A stretch of DNA of 64,000 bases from Flavobacteriaceae bacterium (GCA_029243165.1 JAQWSN010000011.1:26715-90714), one strand, 5' to 3'; numbered from the stretch's first letter, positions 1 to 9,414 are shown. Notes: generated by a model not told the origin, from the sequence alone. A program made the numbers and translations.

Positions 1-2279
1 ATATGCAAGGGAATTGGGGTAATATCCTTACAGGGGATAGTGCTGCAGCTTCTCGATACATTGAGGCGCGACTTTCAAAATTTGCACTTGAAGTAGTCTT
101 TAGCCCCAAAGTAACTCAGTGGCAGCTTTCCTACGACGGAAGAAAGAAGGAGCCCATTCACTTACCTATGAAATTCCCCTTGCTTTTAGCACAGGGAGCC
201 GAAGGGATTGCAGTGGGGCTTTCTACTAAAATTTTACCTCATAATTTTAACGAGTTATTACACGCTAGTATTTCGCATTTAAAAGGAAAGAAATTTTCTC
301 TGTATCCCGATTTTCAAACGGGAGGTATTATTGATGTTCAAAATTACAATGATGGTCTTCGTGGAGGAAAAGTGAGAGTGCGTGCCAAAATATCACAGCT
401 TGATAAGAATACTTTAGTCATAAATGAAATTCCATTTAGCACGAATACCTCAAGCCTAATTGACAGTATCTTAAAGGCAAACGATAAAGGAAAAATTAAA
501 ATTAAAAAAATAGAAGACAACACTTCTTCTGATGTTGAGATCCTGGTTCATTTGCCGAATGATATTTCTCCAGATAAAACTATTGATGCACTCTATGCAT
601 TTACAGCATGTGAAACCTCCATCTCTCCGCTGGGATGCCTCATAATCGACAATAAGCCACACTTTATGGGAGTCAGTGAGATGTTAAAAATCTCAACTGA
701 TCATACTGTTCAGCTTCTCAAAATGGAGTTGGAGGTAGCGTTAAAGGAATTGGAAAATCAATGGCATTATGCTTCTCTGGAGCGTATTTTTATCGAAAAT
801 AAAATCTATCGTGACATTGAAGAGGCTGAGAGCTGGGAAGAAGTCATTGCTTTTATTGACAAGGGATTAAAGCCACATGTAGCCCACTTAAAACGCCCTG
901 TAGTTGAAGAGGATATTGTACGATTGACAGAAATTCGAATCAAAAGGATATCCAAGTTTGATCTGGATAAAGCGCAGCAAAAAATTGAGGCCTTAGAGGG
1001 TGATATTGCTGAGGTTAAAAATAATCTTAAACATCTTATTGATTATGCGATACGTTATTTTACCCACCTTAAGAAAACCTACGGAAAGGGGAAAGATCGG
1101 AAGTCTGAAATTCGAATTTTTGATGATGTTGATGCTAAAAAGGTAGTTGTACGGAATCAAAAACTCTATGTGAACCGTGCTGAAGGTTTCATAGGAACCT
1201 CATTACGCAAAGATGAGTTTGTTTGCGAATGCTCAGACATTGATGATATTATTGCTTTTACAAAGGATGGTAAAATGCAGGTTGTTAAAGTTGATAGCAA
1301 AGTGTTTATTGGGAAAAATATCATTAATACTGCTGTGTTTAAGAAAAAAGACAGTAGAACGATTTACAACATGATTTACCGAGATGGTAAAAATGGAACA
1401 ACCTTTATTAAAAGATTTGCAGTAACAGGAATTACTCGTGAAAAAATTTACGATTTAACCCAAGGAAAGCCCCAATCGGAAATACTTTACTTTTCAGCCA
1501 ATCCCAACGGTGAAGCTGAAATTGTGACTATTCTTTTACGTAATTCAGGGAGTATCAAGAAAATAAAATGGGATCTGGATTTTGCGGATTTACAAATCAA
1601 AGGACGCTCAGTACGAGGTAATACTGTAACCAAATACAACGTTCGCAAAGTAGAATTAAAAGAAAAAGGGGTCTCAACATTAAAACCTCGTAAAATATGG
1701 TTCGATAGTACCATTCGCCGTTTGAATCTTGAAGAGCGCGGTGAATTACTTGGTGCTTTCAAAGGAGAAGACAAACTGCTTATTGCTACACATCAAGGAA
1801 CGATTAGGGTGGTGACTCCTGAATTGAGTTTGCATTTCGATGATTCGGTTTCTCATATTGAAAAATGGATTCCAGAAAAACCGATTACTGCCATCCATTT
1901 CGACCCAGAAAAAGAACGCTATTTTCTCAAGCGTTTTTGTGTAGAATCTGAGGATAAAGAAGATTCGTACGTTAAAGAAGGCGGAAGTTTAATTTTTACC
2001 AGCTTTGAGGGACGTCCTATTCTTACAGTTGAATTTGAAAAGCCTAGAGGAAAAGACCAGCCGGACGATCTAGAAGTTAATGCTGAAGAGTTTATTTCGG
2101 TAAAAGGATTTAAGGCACTTGGAAACCAGTTGTCTGACAAAAAAATAAAGAAAATAACACTTAAAGAAGCCCTACCCTTTGAATTACCTGAGGAACAAGA
2201 TTTGCATGAGATTGAAGTACAGGGAGAAGAAGCAATTTCTTCAGAATCTAATGACAGCCAAATCAGTCTTGATTTTTAA
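1..2279 (+). CDS. parC: DNA topoisomerase IV subunit A, 5'-truncated by window edge
   Basis: Breakage-rejoining subunit of a type IIA topoisomerase that decatenates chromosomes with ParE. The reading frame is open from the first bases, and the first Met (base 3) lies inside the conserved segment MQGNWGNILTGD, so the true start is upstream of the window. The catalytic tyrosine motif AASRYIEARL is visible (Tyr19 counted from that Met). A coiled-coil section follows (about residues 240-350), then a C-terminal beta-propeller-like part ending in an acidic tail. The absence of a clear GyrA box and the wording of the motif fit flavobacterial ParC better than GyrA; this is recall of the family. It overlaps the convergent terC stop by 3 bases. 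Confidence 0.88.
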   Translation, partial: MQGNWGNILTGDSAAASRYIEARLSKFALEVVFSPKVTQWQLSYDGRKKEPIHLPMKFPLLLAQGAEGIAVGLSTKILPHNFNELLHASISHLKGKKFSLYPDFQTGGIIDVQNYNDGLRGGKVRVRAKISQLDKNTLVINEIPFSTNTSSLIDSILKANDKGKIKIKKIEDNTSSDVEILVHLPNDISPDKTIDALYAFTACETSISPLGCLIIDNKPHFMGVSEMLKISTDHTVQLLKMELEVALKELENQWHYASLERIFIENKIYRDIEEAESWEEVIAFIDKGLKPHVAHLKRPVVEEDIVRLTEIRIKRISKFDLDKAQQKIEALEGDIAEVKNNLKHLIDYAIRYFTHLKKTYGKGKDRKSEIRIFDDVDAKKVVVRNQKLYVNRAEGFIGTSLRKDEFVCECSDIDDIIAFTKDGKMQVVKVDSKVFIGKNIINTAVFKKKDSRTIYNMIYRDGKNGTTFIKRFAVTGITREKIYDLTQGKPQSEILYFSANPNGEAEIVTILLRNSGSIKKIKWDLDFADLQIKGRSVRGNTVTKYNVRKVELKEKGVSTLKPRKIWFDSTIRRLNLEERGELLGAFKGEDKLLIATHQGTIRVVTPELSLHFDDSVSHIEKWIPEKPITAIHFDPEKERYFLKRFCVESEDKEDSYVKEGGSLIFTSFEGRPILTVEFEKPRGKDQPDDLEVNAEEFISVKGFKALGNQLSDKKIKKITLKEALPFELPEEQDLHEIEVQGEEAISSESNDSQISLDF

Positions 2280-3040
2280 TCCTTTTTCTTATTGCGAAAT
2301 CGCATATTAATCATTTCCACACCTAAAGAAAATGCAATTGCAAAATAAAGATATCCTTTTGGAATAACACCAATGCTGGCTCCAAATATGGTGGTTTGGG
2401 ACAAGTGCGCTGCTTCTGTAATAAGCATGAATCCGATGAGTAACAAAAAGGAAAGCCCTAAAATTTGAAGGGATGGGTGATCGTTGATGTATCGACTCAC
2501 TGGGGCTGCAAAAATCATCATGATTAGAATGGCTAAAACGACAGCAGCCACCATAATTGGAAGTGCATAAGGAATACCGTTAGTCATACCCACAGCTGTT
2601 AGTATGGAGTCAAAAGAAAATACAATATCAATTAAAACAATTTGCACCAAGGCTCTAGAGAAGGTTAATTTATTTGAACTCACTCCTGACTCATTTTCGC
2701 CAAAGCCCTCTGCTTTTTCATAAATTTCTCGTGTACTCTTGTAGAGTAAAAACAACCCCCCAGAGAGTAAGATTATCGATTGAATGGAAACCTCAGAAGA
2801 AATCCAGTTCCAACTAAAACTAAAAAGTGAAACTTGCATCTGAACCAACCAATTGATTCCCATCAATAATAAAATTCGCATGAGCATGGCTAGTAAAAGG
2901 CCAACACGCATTAATTTTTTTCGGTCAGCTTCTGGAAATCTACTCGCCAAAATTGAAATAAAAATAATATTGTCAATTCCTAAGATGATCTCTAGAAATG
3001 TCAACGTTAAAAAGGCAAAAATAAGATCGGGTGTGAACAT
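2276..3040 (-). CDS. TerC family integral membrane protein
   Basis: 254-residue polytopic membrane protein of the TerC family, linked in other bacteria to tellurium resistance and to metal (Mn2+) export. The typical acidic membrane motifs are seen: EIILGIDN near residues 17-24 in the first helix, and DIVFSFDSILTAVG near residues 138-151. About seven hydrophobic segments can be counted, and the length is usual for the family. It converges on parC; the small lipoprotein gene upstream on the same strand is 2 bases away, so the two may be cotranscribed. The substrate cannot be told from sequence. Confidence 0.9.
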   Translation of the reverse strand: MFTPDLIFAFLTLTFLEIILGIDNIIFISILASRFPEADRKKLMRVGLLLAMLMRILLLMGINWLVQMQVSLFSFSWNWISSEVSIQSIILLSGGLFLLYKSTREIYEKAEGFGENESGVSSNKLTFSRALVQIVLIDIVFSFDSILTAVGMTNGIPYALPIMVAAVVLAILIMMIFAAPVSRYINDHPSLQILGLSFLLLIGFMLITEAAHLSQTTIFGASIGVIPKGYLYFAIAFSLGVEMINMRFRNKKKD

Positions 3041-3042
3041 GC

Positions 3043-3414
3043 TTAGTTGATTTTTTGAATGGTTCCTCGTTGGGTATTTTTATTATCTCCCACCAAAGAA
3101 TATTCAAAGGTGTAGGTTTTGTTTTGGGTACTGATAATTTTAATTTGAATGGGTCTTTTATCTTGATTAGAGGTTGGGTTCAATTTTGTAAGAATACACT
3201 CACAATCATTTACCCAGCGAATAGATGCTGTGTCAATTTTTCCCTCAAAACGTTCGATTTCATACAAAGAGTCTCGAGTGAATGTTGAGGTTTTCATTTC
3301 TCCATTGATGATCTGAGAAAACTCAAAGTTACCTTGGTGAAATGGAAGACAGTCTCGTTCTACTGAATAACATGAATTTAGAAAGATAAGCGCACACAAT
3401 AGCATTCTTTTCAT
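3043..3414 (-). CDS. Small lipoprotein of unknown function
   Basis: 123 residues starting MKRMLLCALIFLNSCYS. A short hydrophobic signal ends in a lipobox-like LNSC, giving a predicted lipid-modified Cys15. The mature part has several aromatic and charged beta-strand-like segments and two further cysteines (WVNDCEC). I do not recognise a characterised domain. Small proteins at this locus in flavobacteria are sometimes labelled 'DNA topoisomerase IV' in databases, probably carried over from the neighbouring parC; nothing in this sequence supports that label. Likely cotranscribed with terC. Confidence 0.75.
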   Translation of the reverse strand: MKRMLLCALIFLNSCYSVERDCLPFHQGNFEFSQIINGEMKTSTFTRDSLYEIERFEGKIDTASIRWVNDCECILTKLNPTSNQDKRPIQIKIISTQNKTYTFEYSLVGDNKNTQRGTIQKIN

Positions 3415-3428
3415 AGGTTACAAAAATA

Positions 3429-3833
3429 CTAAGATTTAGGTAAAAACACACGAAAAGATCCGTCCTTGTAAGTTTGTATTATTTGAATAATATCAGAATG
3501 ATCAGTTTGAGATTCTGAAACATTAGATTTTGTTGTGTTTTCTTTTTCAGGTTGAATTGCTTGATCAGACATTGTATCAGGGTCTGCTCCAAAAAGGTCA
3601 AGAGTAGGGGACGCTTTTTGTCGAGCTCCTAGGAGAAGCCAATCAAAATCTGCCTCCTCAAATTGAGCCTGAATTTTTAAAATAAAATCTAAACTTGGTT
3701 TATTGCGTCGTGATAAAATATGGGAAACAGAGGAACGCTGAACTCCGATTTTTTCAGCAAATGCTGCCGCATTTAATTGGTGATTCTCCATTAACTGCTC
3801 CAATCGTTTCAAAAAGGCTTCTATGTTTAACAT
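3429..3833 (-). CDS. XRE-family helix-turn-helix regulator
   Basis: 134-residue DNA-binding regulator. Residues about 6-60 form a Cro/C1-type helix-turn-helix (LNAAAFAEKIGVQRSSVS, then SRRNKPSLDFILKI). The middle is low-complexity and polar, and the protein ends in a short hydrophobic tail (DGSFRVFLPKS) that may act in oligomerisation. It is divergent from the M14 carboxypeptidase, and the shared intergenic region holds many TGTAAAC half-sites, one directly touching its start codon. This suggests autoregulation and control of the neighbour, which is inference. Start: the only ATG before the HTH. Confidence 0.85.
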   Translation of the reverse strand: MLNIEAFLKRLEQLMENHQLNAAAFAEKIGVQRSSVSHILSRRNKPSLDFILKIQAQFEEADFDWLLLGARQKASPTLDLFGADPDTMSDQAIQPEKENTTKSNVSESQTDHSDIIQIIQTYKDGSFRVFLPKS

Positions 3834-4073
3834 TGTAAACTAATTTTGTAGGGTATACGAATATACAATTGTAATCTCAAATAAACAAGTGAAAAATAAT
3901 CAAAACTAAAAGTTCATATTTTTTATGTAAACGTATGTTTTACAATAATTTAAATTTAAATAGATGCTTTCTAATTACATTTGTAAGCACATTTAAGCCT
4001 CCTAGGATTCATTGGTTGAAATTAGATTACTTTTGTAAACAACAAATGTAAACAAATGGTTGTTTACATTTGT
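3834..4073. promoter_or_regulatory. TGTAAAC operator cluster between XRE gene and M14 peptidase
   Basis: At least seven copies of a TGTAAAC-like half-site lie in 240 bases: 3834-3840; 3926-3932 with an opposing GTTTTACA at 3937-3944; the small palindrome TTACATTTGTAA at 3975-3986; TTTGTAAAC at 4032-4040; and a perfect inverted repeat at 4042-4073. The inverted repeat has arms ACAAATGTAAACAA and TTGTTTACATTTGT separated by ATGG. The right arm contains a -7 promoter element (4065-4072) for the peptidase. The natural candidate ligand is the adjacent XRE protein; this is inference. Confidence 0.65.
4065..4072 (+). promoter_or_regulatory. -7 promoter element TACATTTG of M14 peptidase gene
   Basis: Matches the Bacteroidetes -7 consensus TAnnTTTG exactly and lies 17 bases before the ATG at 4090. 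It is embedded in the right arm of the 14-bp inverted repeat, so an occupied operator would block the promoter. Confidence 0.6.
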
Positions 4074-4089
4074 ATTCCAAAAATAGAAC

Positions 4090-5178
4090 ATGATTTGTAA
4101 GCGTTACTTACCGCCTCATCGTATTGAGGAATTTCTTTCAGAATTTGATAAAAATACTAGAACTGTTATTGGTCAATCTGTTGAAAACCGTCCTATTGAA
4201 TTGTTGAAAATTGGATCAGGAGCGTTTAAAGTTTTGATGTGGTCTCAGATGCATGGAAATGAAACAACTACCACAAAGGCACTTTTTGATTTTATCCCTT
4301 GGTTTTTAAATTTGGAACAACGAACCCTTCAAAATAAATTCACACTTCACATAATACTTCAATTAAACCCAGATGGTTCTGAACGTTACACCCGTGCAAA
4401 TGCTAATCATGTTGATTTAAATCGAGATGCTATTGATAAAACCCAACCCGAAAGCATCGCTCTTCGTAATGTTTACGATTCTATTCAGCCCGATTTATGT
4501 CTAAATCTTCATGGTCAGCGAACCATTTACGCTGCAGGAGTTGGTGGACCTTCGGCAAGTTTGTCCTTTTTAGCTCCCGCCGCTGATTTTGATCGTATGC
4601 TAACCCCAGCAAGAATTAAGGCCATGCATTTAATTTCAGGGATTGCGGATTCTTTGGCTGAGGTTCTGCCTAACGCAATTGGTCGGTATGACGATACTTT
4701 TAATCCGAATTGTGTTGGAGATTCATTTACGCAATCAGGGACACCTACGATTCTTTTTGAAGCAGGACATGTGCCAGGTGATTATCAGAGAGAACAGACT
4801 AAAATTCACATTTTAAATGCTTATCAAGCACTATTTGAACAACTAGCTGAGCCTAGCCAACCCTTAGAAACAATAATCTACTCAAATTTACCCCAAAACA
4901 AGGTGGAGTTTTGTGATCTAATGGTTTCAAACATTTGTCTTAGGGTTAATGGAGTTGATTTTGTGGATCAGAAAATTGCTATTCAGTACAAGGAAACCCT
5001 AATTGATGGTCGAATTGAATTCCTTCCTGAAATGGTTGCATACGGTTCGAGACTTACCGTACGTGCCCACAAATACAAGATTTTACCTGATGCTCTTCGG
5101 TCTATCCCACTTCAATTTAAAGAAGAGAGTCTAGTCACAGATAGTCGTTTTAATGATGTATTTTCATTAAATAACTAA
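4090..5178 (+). CDS. M14 family zinc carboxypeptidase-like protein
   Basis: 362 residues with a metallocarboxypeptidase fold. The zinc ligands are His55 and Glu58 (MHGNE) and His141 (LNLHGQ). The substrate-binding region NPDGSERYTRANANHVDLNRDA follows the usual NPDG..R..N.R pattern, and the catalytic Glu is probably Glu224 (ILFEAGH). There is no signal peptide, so it probably acts in the cytoplasm on peptides or amino-acid conjugates. The last 100 residues form an extra domain without a recognised motif. It is followed at 77 bases by an Lrp/AsnC regulator. Expression is probably controlled through the TGTAAAC operators upstream. Confidence 0.87.
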   Translation: MICKRYLPPHRIEEFLSEFDKNTRTVIGQSVENRPIELLKIGSGAFKVLMWSQMHGNETTTTKALFDFIPWFLNLEQRTLQNKFTLHIILQLNPDGSERYTRANANHVDLNRDAIDKTQPESIALRNVYDSIQPDLCLNLHGQRTIYAAGVGGPSASLSFLAPAADFDRMLTPARIKAMHLISGIADSLAEVLPNAIGRYDDTFNPNCVGDSFTQSGTPTILFEAGHVPGDYQREQTKIHILNAYQALFEQLAEPSQPLETIIYSNLPQNKVEFCDLMVSNICLRVNGVDFVDQKIAIQYKETLIDGRIEFLPEMVAYGSRLTVRAHKYKILPDALRSIPLQFKEESLVTDSRFNDVFSLNN

Positions 5179-5218
5179 AAAACAAATAAATTACTCAATG
5201 AAAATGAGTGATTTTAAT

Positions 5219-5226
5219 TAAATTTG
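5219..5226 (+). promoter_or_regulatory. -7 promoter element TAAATTTG of the Lrp/AsnC gene
   Basis: Exact TAnnTTTG match, 28 bases before the ATG at 5255. No convincing -33 TTTG was seen at the expected distance. Confidence 0.5.
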
Positions 5227-5254
5227 CAATCTTTCAATACTATATGTTAACCAA

Positions 5255-5734
5255 ATGAGTAAAGTAAGTCTAGACGAAATTGATCATCAAATTCTTGACA
5301 TTTTAATTGACAATACAAGAATTCCTTTTACAGATATTTCAAAACGCCTTCTGATATCAGCGGGTACGGTACATGTGCGAGTCAGAAAAATGGAAGAATC
5401 AGGGATCATCAAAGGATCATCATTAAACTTGGATTATGTAAAGTTGGGATATTCTTTTATTGCTTATGTAGGAATTTATCTTGAAAAGACCAATACCACA
5501 ACAGAAGTTTTAGAATCGCTGAGAAACATACCTTACATAACCGTGGCTCATATTACAACTGGAAAATTTAATATTTTTTGTAAAGTCCGAGCTCGTGATA
5601 CACATCATGCCAAGGACATAATATTTAGAATTGATGATGTAGATGGTGTATCTAGAACCGAAACCATGATTTCTCTTGAGGAAAGTATCAATGATAAAAA
5701 GCGCTTAATGCACAGTATATTTAATGAATTATAA
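5255..5734 (+). CDS. Lrp/AsnC family transcriptional regulator
   Basis: 159 residues. Residues 1-60 form the Lrp-type winged helix-turn-helix (DEIDHQILDILIDNTRIPFTDISKRL, then SAGTVHVRVRKMEESGII). Residues about 65-150 form the RAM (ligand-binding, oligomerisation) domain. Such proteins sense amino acids and bind DNA as octamers or dimers. It sits between an M14 peptidase and PEP carboxylase, 14 bases before the latter, so it may share a transcript with ppc. The effector is unknown. Confidence 0.92.
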   Translation: MSKVSLDEIDHQILDILIDNTRIPFTDISKRLLISAGTVHVRVRKMEESGIIKGSSLNLDYVKLGYSFIAYVGIYLEKTNTTTEVLESLRNIPYITVAHITTGKFNIFCKVRARDTHHAKDIIFRIDDVDGVSRTETMISLEESINDKKRLMHSIFNEL

Positions 5735-5748
5735 TTTTTAATACCCTA

Positions 5749-8337
5749 ATGGCCCGGAAACCTAAAATCGAACGATTTAACGAAAAAATACTCTCCCGTT
5801 TTCAAATCTACAACAGTCTCTTCTTAACCCTACCTTTCGAGAACATAAAAAGAACTTCTCTTTTACTTCCCTTGTTTGCTGACCATTGCAAAAAGCAGTT
5901 TGAGTTGAAAAAAAACCCCAATGAAATTGTAGCAGCTTTTTTTGACCGCTTTGCTCCTGATTTGGCACTTGATGAGCAGCAAGATTTGCTATTCAATTTT
6001 ATCCAATACATTGAACGGCAAGTTGTCCTTTTTGATGCTATTGAAGATGCAGGCTTTTCTTATGTAAACAATATGCACGGTAGGGGAACACTAAGAAACA
6101 TTAAAGAAGAGGCTCAAAAAAAGCGATTGTCTGAATCGCTCATGGATTACATAAAGCGTTTCAAAGTACGTATCGTTTTAACGGCACATCCCACTCAATT
6201 TTATCCAGATAACGTTTTAGTTATTATCAATGAACTTTCAAATGCCATAGCTCAGGATGATCTAGATCGAATTCAAAAACTGCTAGTTCAACTCGGAAAG
6301 ACTCCTTTTTACAAAAAAGAGAAACCAACTCCTTTTGATGAGGCCGTGAGTCTTATTTGGTTTTTAGAGAATGTTTTTTATCATTCTGCAAGTACCATTT
6401 ACAATTACATCGCTGATCATATCGTAGATTCAGAAGAATTGAATAATGCCATTTTTGATTTTGGTTTTTGGCCAGGTGGAGATCGAGACGGAAATCCATT
6501 TGTTACTCCTGAGATCACCCTCAAAACAGCAAAAAGATTACGTTTTTCAATTTTAAGAAACTATTACAGGGATCTAAGAAGACTCAAACGAAAGTTAACT
6601 TTTCCCGGTGTTGAGGAACGTGTTTCAAATCTTGAAAATGAGGTCTTTACGGCACTTTTTTATCCAGAACGCAATCCTGATTTTTCTTTGGAATATGTGC
6701 GTTCTGAAATGAAGTTTGTTTATGAAACCATAAAAAAAGAGCATAAAGGGCTGTATCGTGAAGAAGTTAAAGACATGATACACAAAATCGAGCTCTTCGG
6801 TTTTCATTTCGCAAGTTTAGATATCCGTCAAGATTCAAGGGTGCATCGCTCGGTTTTCAATGAAATTGTCACCCATCCCGATATTCAAGATCATGTAAAA
6901 GAATTACCTAAAAATTATCAAAGTTTGTCAGAAGCTGAACGTTGTGAGGTTTTACCTAAACTCGTTGGTGATCTTCCGCCAACCATTTTTTCTGATGAGA
7001 TTACCCATCAAACTTTGGAGAGTATTCGTGCGATGCAACGCATCCAAAAAACAAATGGTGAACGCGGGTGCAATCGCTACATTATTAGTAATTGCCAAAC
7101 GTTAGAGAACATACTTGAGTTATTCGCCATGTGTCGAGTCAGTGGCTGGGAAAACCCTACTGTAGATTTTATTCCTCTTTTTGAAACCATCCCTGATTTG
7201 GAAACGGCTTCAGAAGTTATGAATGGACTGTTTAGCAATCCCATTTACAAGAAACATCTTGAACAAAGAGGAATGAAGCAAACAGTAATGCTCGGTTTTT
7301 CTGATGGGACAAAAGATGGAGGATATTTTATGGCAAACTGGAGTATTTACAAAGCCAAAGAGGAATTGAGTCAACTCGCATCAAAATTCGGAATTCGTGT
7401 TGCATTTTTTGACGGAAGGGGAGGGCCGCCAGCACGTGGTGGAGGGAATACCCATGAATTTTATGCCTCCATGGGAGATCGAATTCAAAATGATGACATT
7501 CAACTCACTATTCAGGGGCAAACCATCAGTTCAAATTTTGGAACCTTGGATTCTTCACAGTACAATTTAGAGCAGTTGTTGAGTTCTGGGATTGAAAGTC
7601 AAGTTTTCAACCCAGGTAAAAATAATTTATCGGATGCCGACCGTAGTACTCTTGATAAAATTGCAAAAATTAGCTACAGTGCTTACCAAGATTTCAAAGC
7701 ACATCCGATGTTTATTCCTTATTTGGAACGTATGTCAACACTCCCTTATTATGCTAAAACAAATATCGGTAGCCGACCGTCTAAAAGAGGGAAATCAGCA
7801 GAGCTAAAATTTGAAGACCTAAGAGCGATTCCCTTTGTGGGAAGCTGGAGTCAGCTTAAGCAAAACGTTCCTGGTTTTTACGGAGTTGGTACAGCTCTAA
7901 ATCATTTTATTCTTGAAGGAAAAATCGATAACGTGAAACAATTATTTCACAATTCTAGATTTTTTAGAACTTTAGTATTTAACAGTATGATGAGTTTAAC
8001 AAAATCATTTTTTCAACTTACTGCTTACATGAAAGAGGATGCTGAGTTTGGAATGTTTTGGGAATTGATCTACAATGAGTATGCCTTGACCAAAAAATTA
8101 CTTCTGGAAGTAAGTGGATTTGAATCTCTTATGGAAAACGAAGCTGCTGGTAAAGCATCGATTAAAGCTCGAGAAGAAATTGTTCAGCCGCTGCTAACCA
8201 TTCAGCAATTTGCACTCATGGAATTACAAAAATTAAAGAAAGCTAAAAATCCGGATGACAAACAATTGGAAATTATGGAAAACATGATCACACGCTCTCT
8301 TTTTGGAAATATCAACGCCAGTAGAAATTCTGCTTAG
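5749..8337 (+). CDS. ppc: Phosphoenolpyruvate carboxylase, divergent active-site motifs
   Basis: 862 residues, close to the usual 880-930. It carboxylates phosphoenolpyruvate with bicarbonate to oxaloacetate, an anaplerotic step. The first catalytic motif reads LTAHPTQ (usual LTAHPTE). The second region reads FFDGRGGPPARGGG where most PEPCs have FHGRGGTxGRGG, so the usual histidine is aspartate while both arginines are kept. The C-terminus ends RNSA rather than the usual RNTG/QNTG. Fold-wide similarity (GDRDGNP, FGFHFASLDIRQDS) makes the family call firm. The changes may be a Bacteroidetes subgroup feature. The gene ends one base before the convergent aroB stop. Confidence 0.93.
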   Translation: MARKPKIERFNEKILSRFQIYNSLFLTLPFENIKRTSLLLPLFADHCKKQFELKKNPNEIVAAFFDRFAPDLALDEQQDLLFNFIQYIERQVVLFDAIEDAGFSYVNNMHGRGTLRNIKEEAQKKRLSESLMDYIKRFKVRIVLTAHPTQFYPDNVLVIINELSNAIAQDDLDRIQKLLVQLGKTPFYKKEKPTPFDEAVSLIWFLENVFYHSASTIYNYIADHIVDSEELNNAIFDFGFWPGGDRDGNPFVTPEITLKTAKRLRFSILRNYYRDLRRLKRKLTFPGVEERVSNLENEVFTALFYPERNPDFSLEYVRSEMKFVYETIKKEHKGLYREEVKDMIHKIELFGFHFASLDIRQDSRVHRSVFNEIVTHPDIQDHVKELPKNYQSLSEAERCEVLPKLVGDLPPTIFSDEITHQTLESIRAMQRIQKTNGERGCNRYIISNCQTLENILELFAMCRVSGWENPTVDFIPLFETIPDLETASEVMNGLFSNPIYKKHLEQRGMKQTVMLGFSDGTKDGGYFMANWSIYKAKEELSQLASKFGIRVAFFDGRGGPPARGGGNTHEFYASMGDRIQNDDIQLTIQGQTISSNFGTLDSSQYNLEQLLSSGIESQVFNPGKNNLSDADRSTLDKIAKISYSAYQDFKAHPMFIPYLERMSTLPYYAKTNIGSRPSKRGKSAELKFEDLRAIPFVGSWSQLKQNVPGFYGVGTALNHFILEGKIDNVKQLFHNSRFFRTLVFNSMMSLTKSFFQLTAYMKEDAEFGMFWELIYNEYALTKKLLLEVSGFESLMENEAAGKASIKAREEIVQPLLTIQQFALMELQKLKKAKNPDDKQLEIMENMITRSLFGNINASRNSA

Positions 8338-8338
8338 T

Positions 8339-9397
8339 TTAGGGCGTTGATTGATAAAATTCAAAAGCTTTAGCAAAGAGTTCTTGAGGGACTTCTACAT
8401 CTACGTCGGGTTCTCCAATAGCCTTAAGTAAGACAAAATTGATACGACCCCCTTTGTTTTTTTTATCGTGACGAAGCAAATCTAAAATGGCAACTTGGTC
8501 TTCAGTGGTAAGGGTCACTTTTGGATAAAATGTCTGAAAAATTTCTTTGATTTTTTGAGCAGTAGTACTGCTTAAGCTGCTACAATGTATTGAGAGAAAT
8601 GCCTCCAAAACCATTCCTACTGCTATGGCTTCACCGTGGAGTAGACGTGGCTTAGTCGGATGAGTCAAATAATAAGACTCAATAGCATGACCCAATGTAT
8701 GTCCAAAGTTTAAAATTTTCCTCAACCCTTTTTCGTTCGGGTCTTCGAGAACTACTTTCGTTTTTTCTTCAATCGAAGGTTTGATGTAAGGTTCCAAAGC
8801 ATGCGGAGACAATTCTTTGATTTTACTAAGTGTATTCCAGTAATTAGGATTTGCTATTAGTCCGTGTTTGAGCATTTCAGCAAATCCGCTTCTCAATTCT
8901 TCGAAAGGAAGTGTTTGAAGCCACTCGCTAGTTACAATTACACCTTCAGGTTCGCGAATGATTCCGATTTGATTTTTTAACGCACCCAGATCAATTCCAG
9001 TTTTTCCTCCAACAGAGGCATCTACCATAGAAAGCAAGGTGGTAGGGATGTTGTAAAAATCAATTCCTCTTTTAAAAGTACATGCAACAAAACCACCCAG
9101 ATCCGTGACAACTCCGCCTCCTAAGTTGATGAGTACACTATTGCGGTCCGCACCGTTAATAGATAAATCGTTCCACAACTCTTCACAAGTCCTCAGATTT
9201 TTATTTTCTTCTCCTTCAGCCATGCTCAAAATAGCTGTAACTGAAATAGGACATTGGTTTAAAAAATGATCCAAACAGTGCTTCTTTGTGTTGGTATCCA
9301 CCAAAATAAAAACTGAACTGTATTGTTTTGCAGTTAACTCAGTCTTCAGATTTTGGAGAGCAGAAGTGCCGAAAGTGATGTTAATTGATTTTTTCAT
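8339..9397 (-). CDS. aroB: 3-dehydroquinate synthase
   Basis: 352 residues, usual length. It converts DAHP to 3-dehydroquinate in the shikimate pathway, using NAD+ and a divalent metal. Seen: the nucleotide-binding region NLGGGVVTDLGGFVA, the motif TTLLSMVDASVGGKTGID, and metal-ligand segments EMLKHGLI and KILNFGHTLGHAIES plus LLHGEAIAVGM. It is the last of three minus-strand genes (clpB, smpB, aroB) but has its own -7 element 17 bases upstream of the start. The 113-base gap to smpB holds nothing else recognisable. Confidence 0.96.
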   Translation of the reverse strand: MKKSINITFGTSALQNLKTELTAKQYSSVFILVDTNTKKHCLDHFLNQCPISVTAILSMAEGEENKNLRTCEELWNDLSINGADRNSVLINLGGGVVTDLGGFVACTFKRGIDFYNIPTTLLSMVDASVGGKTGIDLGALKNQIGIIREPEGVIVTSEWLQTLPFEELRSGFAEMLKHGLIANPNYWNTLSKIKELSPHALEPYIKPSIEEKTKVVLEDPNEKGLRKILNFGHTLGHAIESYYLTHPTKPRLLHGEAIAVGMVLEAFLSIHCSSLSSTTAQKIKEIFQTFYPKVTLTTEDQVAILDLLRHDKKNKGGRINFVLLKAIGEPDVDVEVPQELFAKAFEFYQSTP

Positions 9398-9414
9398 CTT
9401 TAATGTGATGAATG

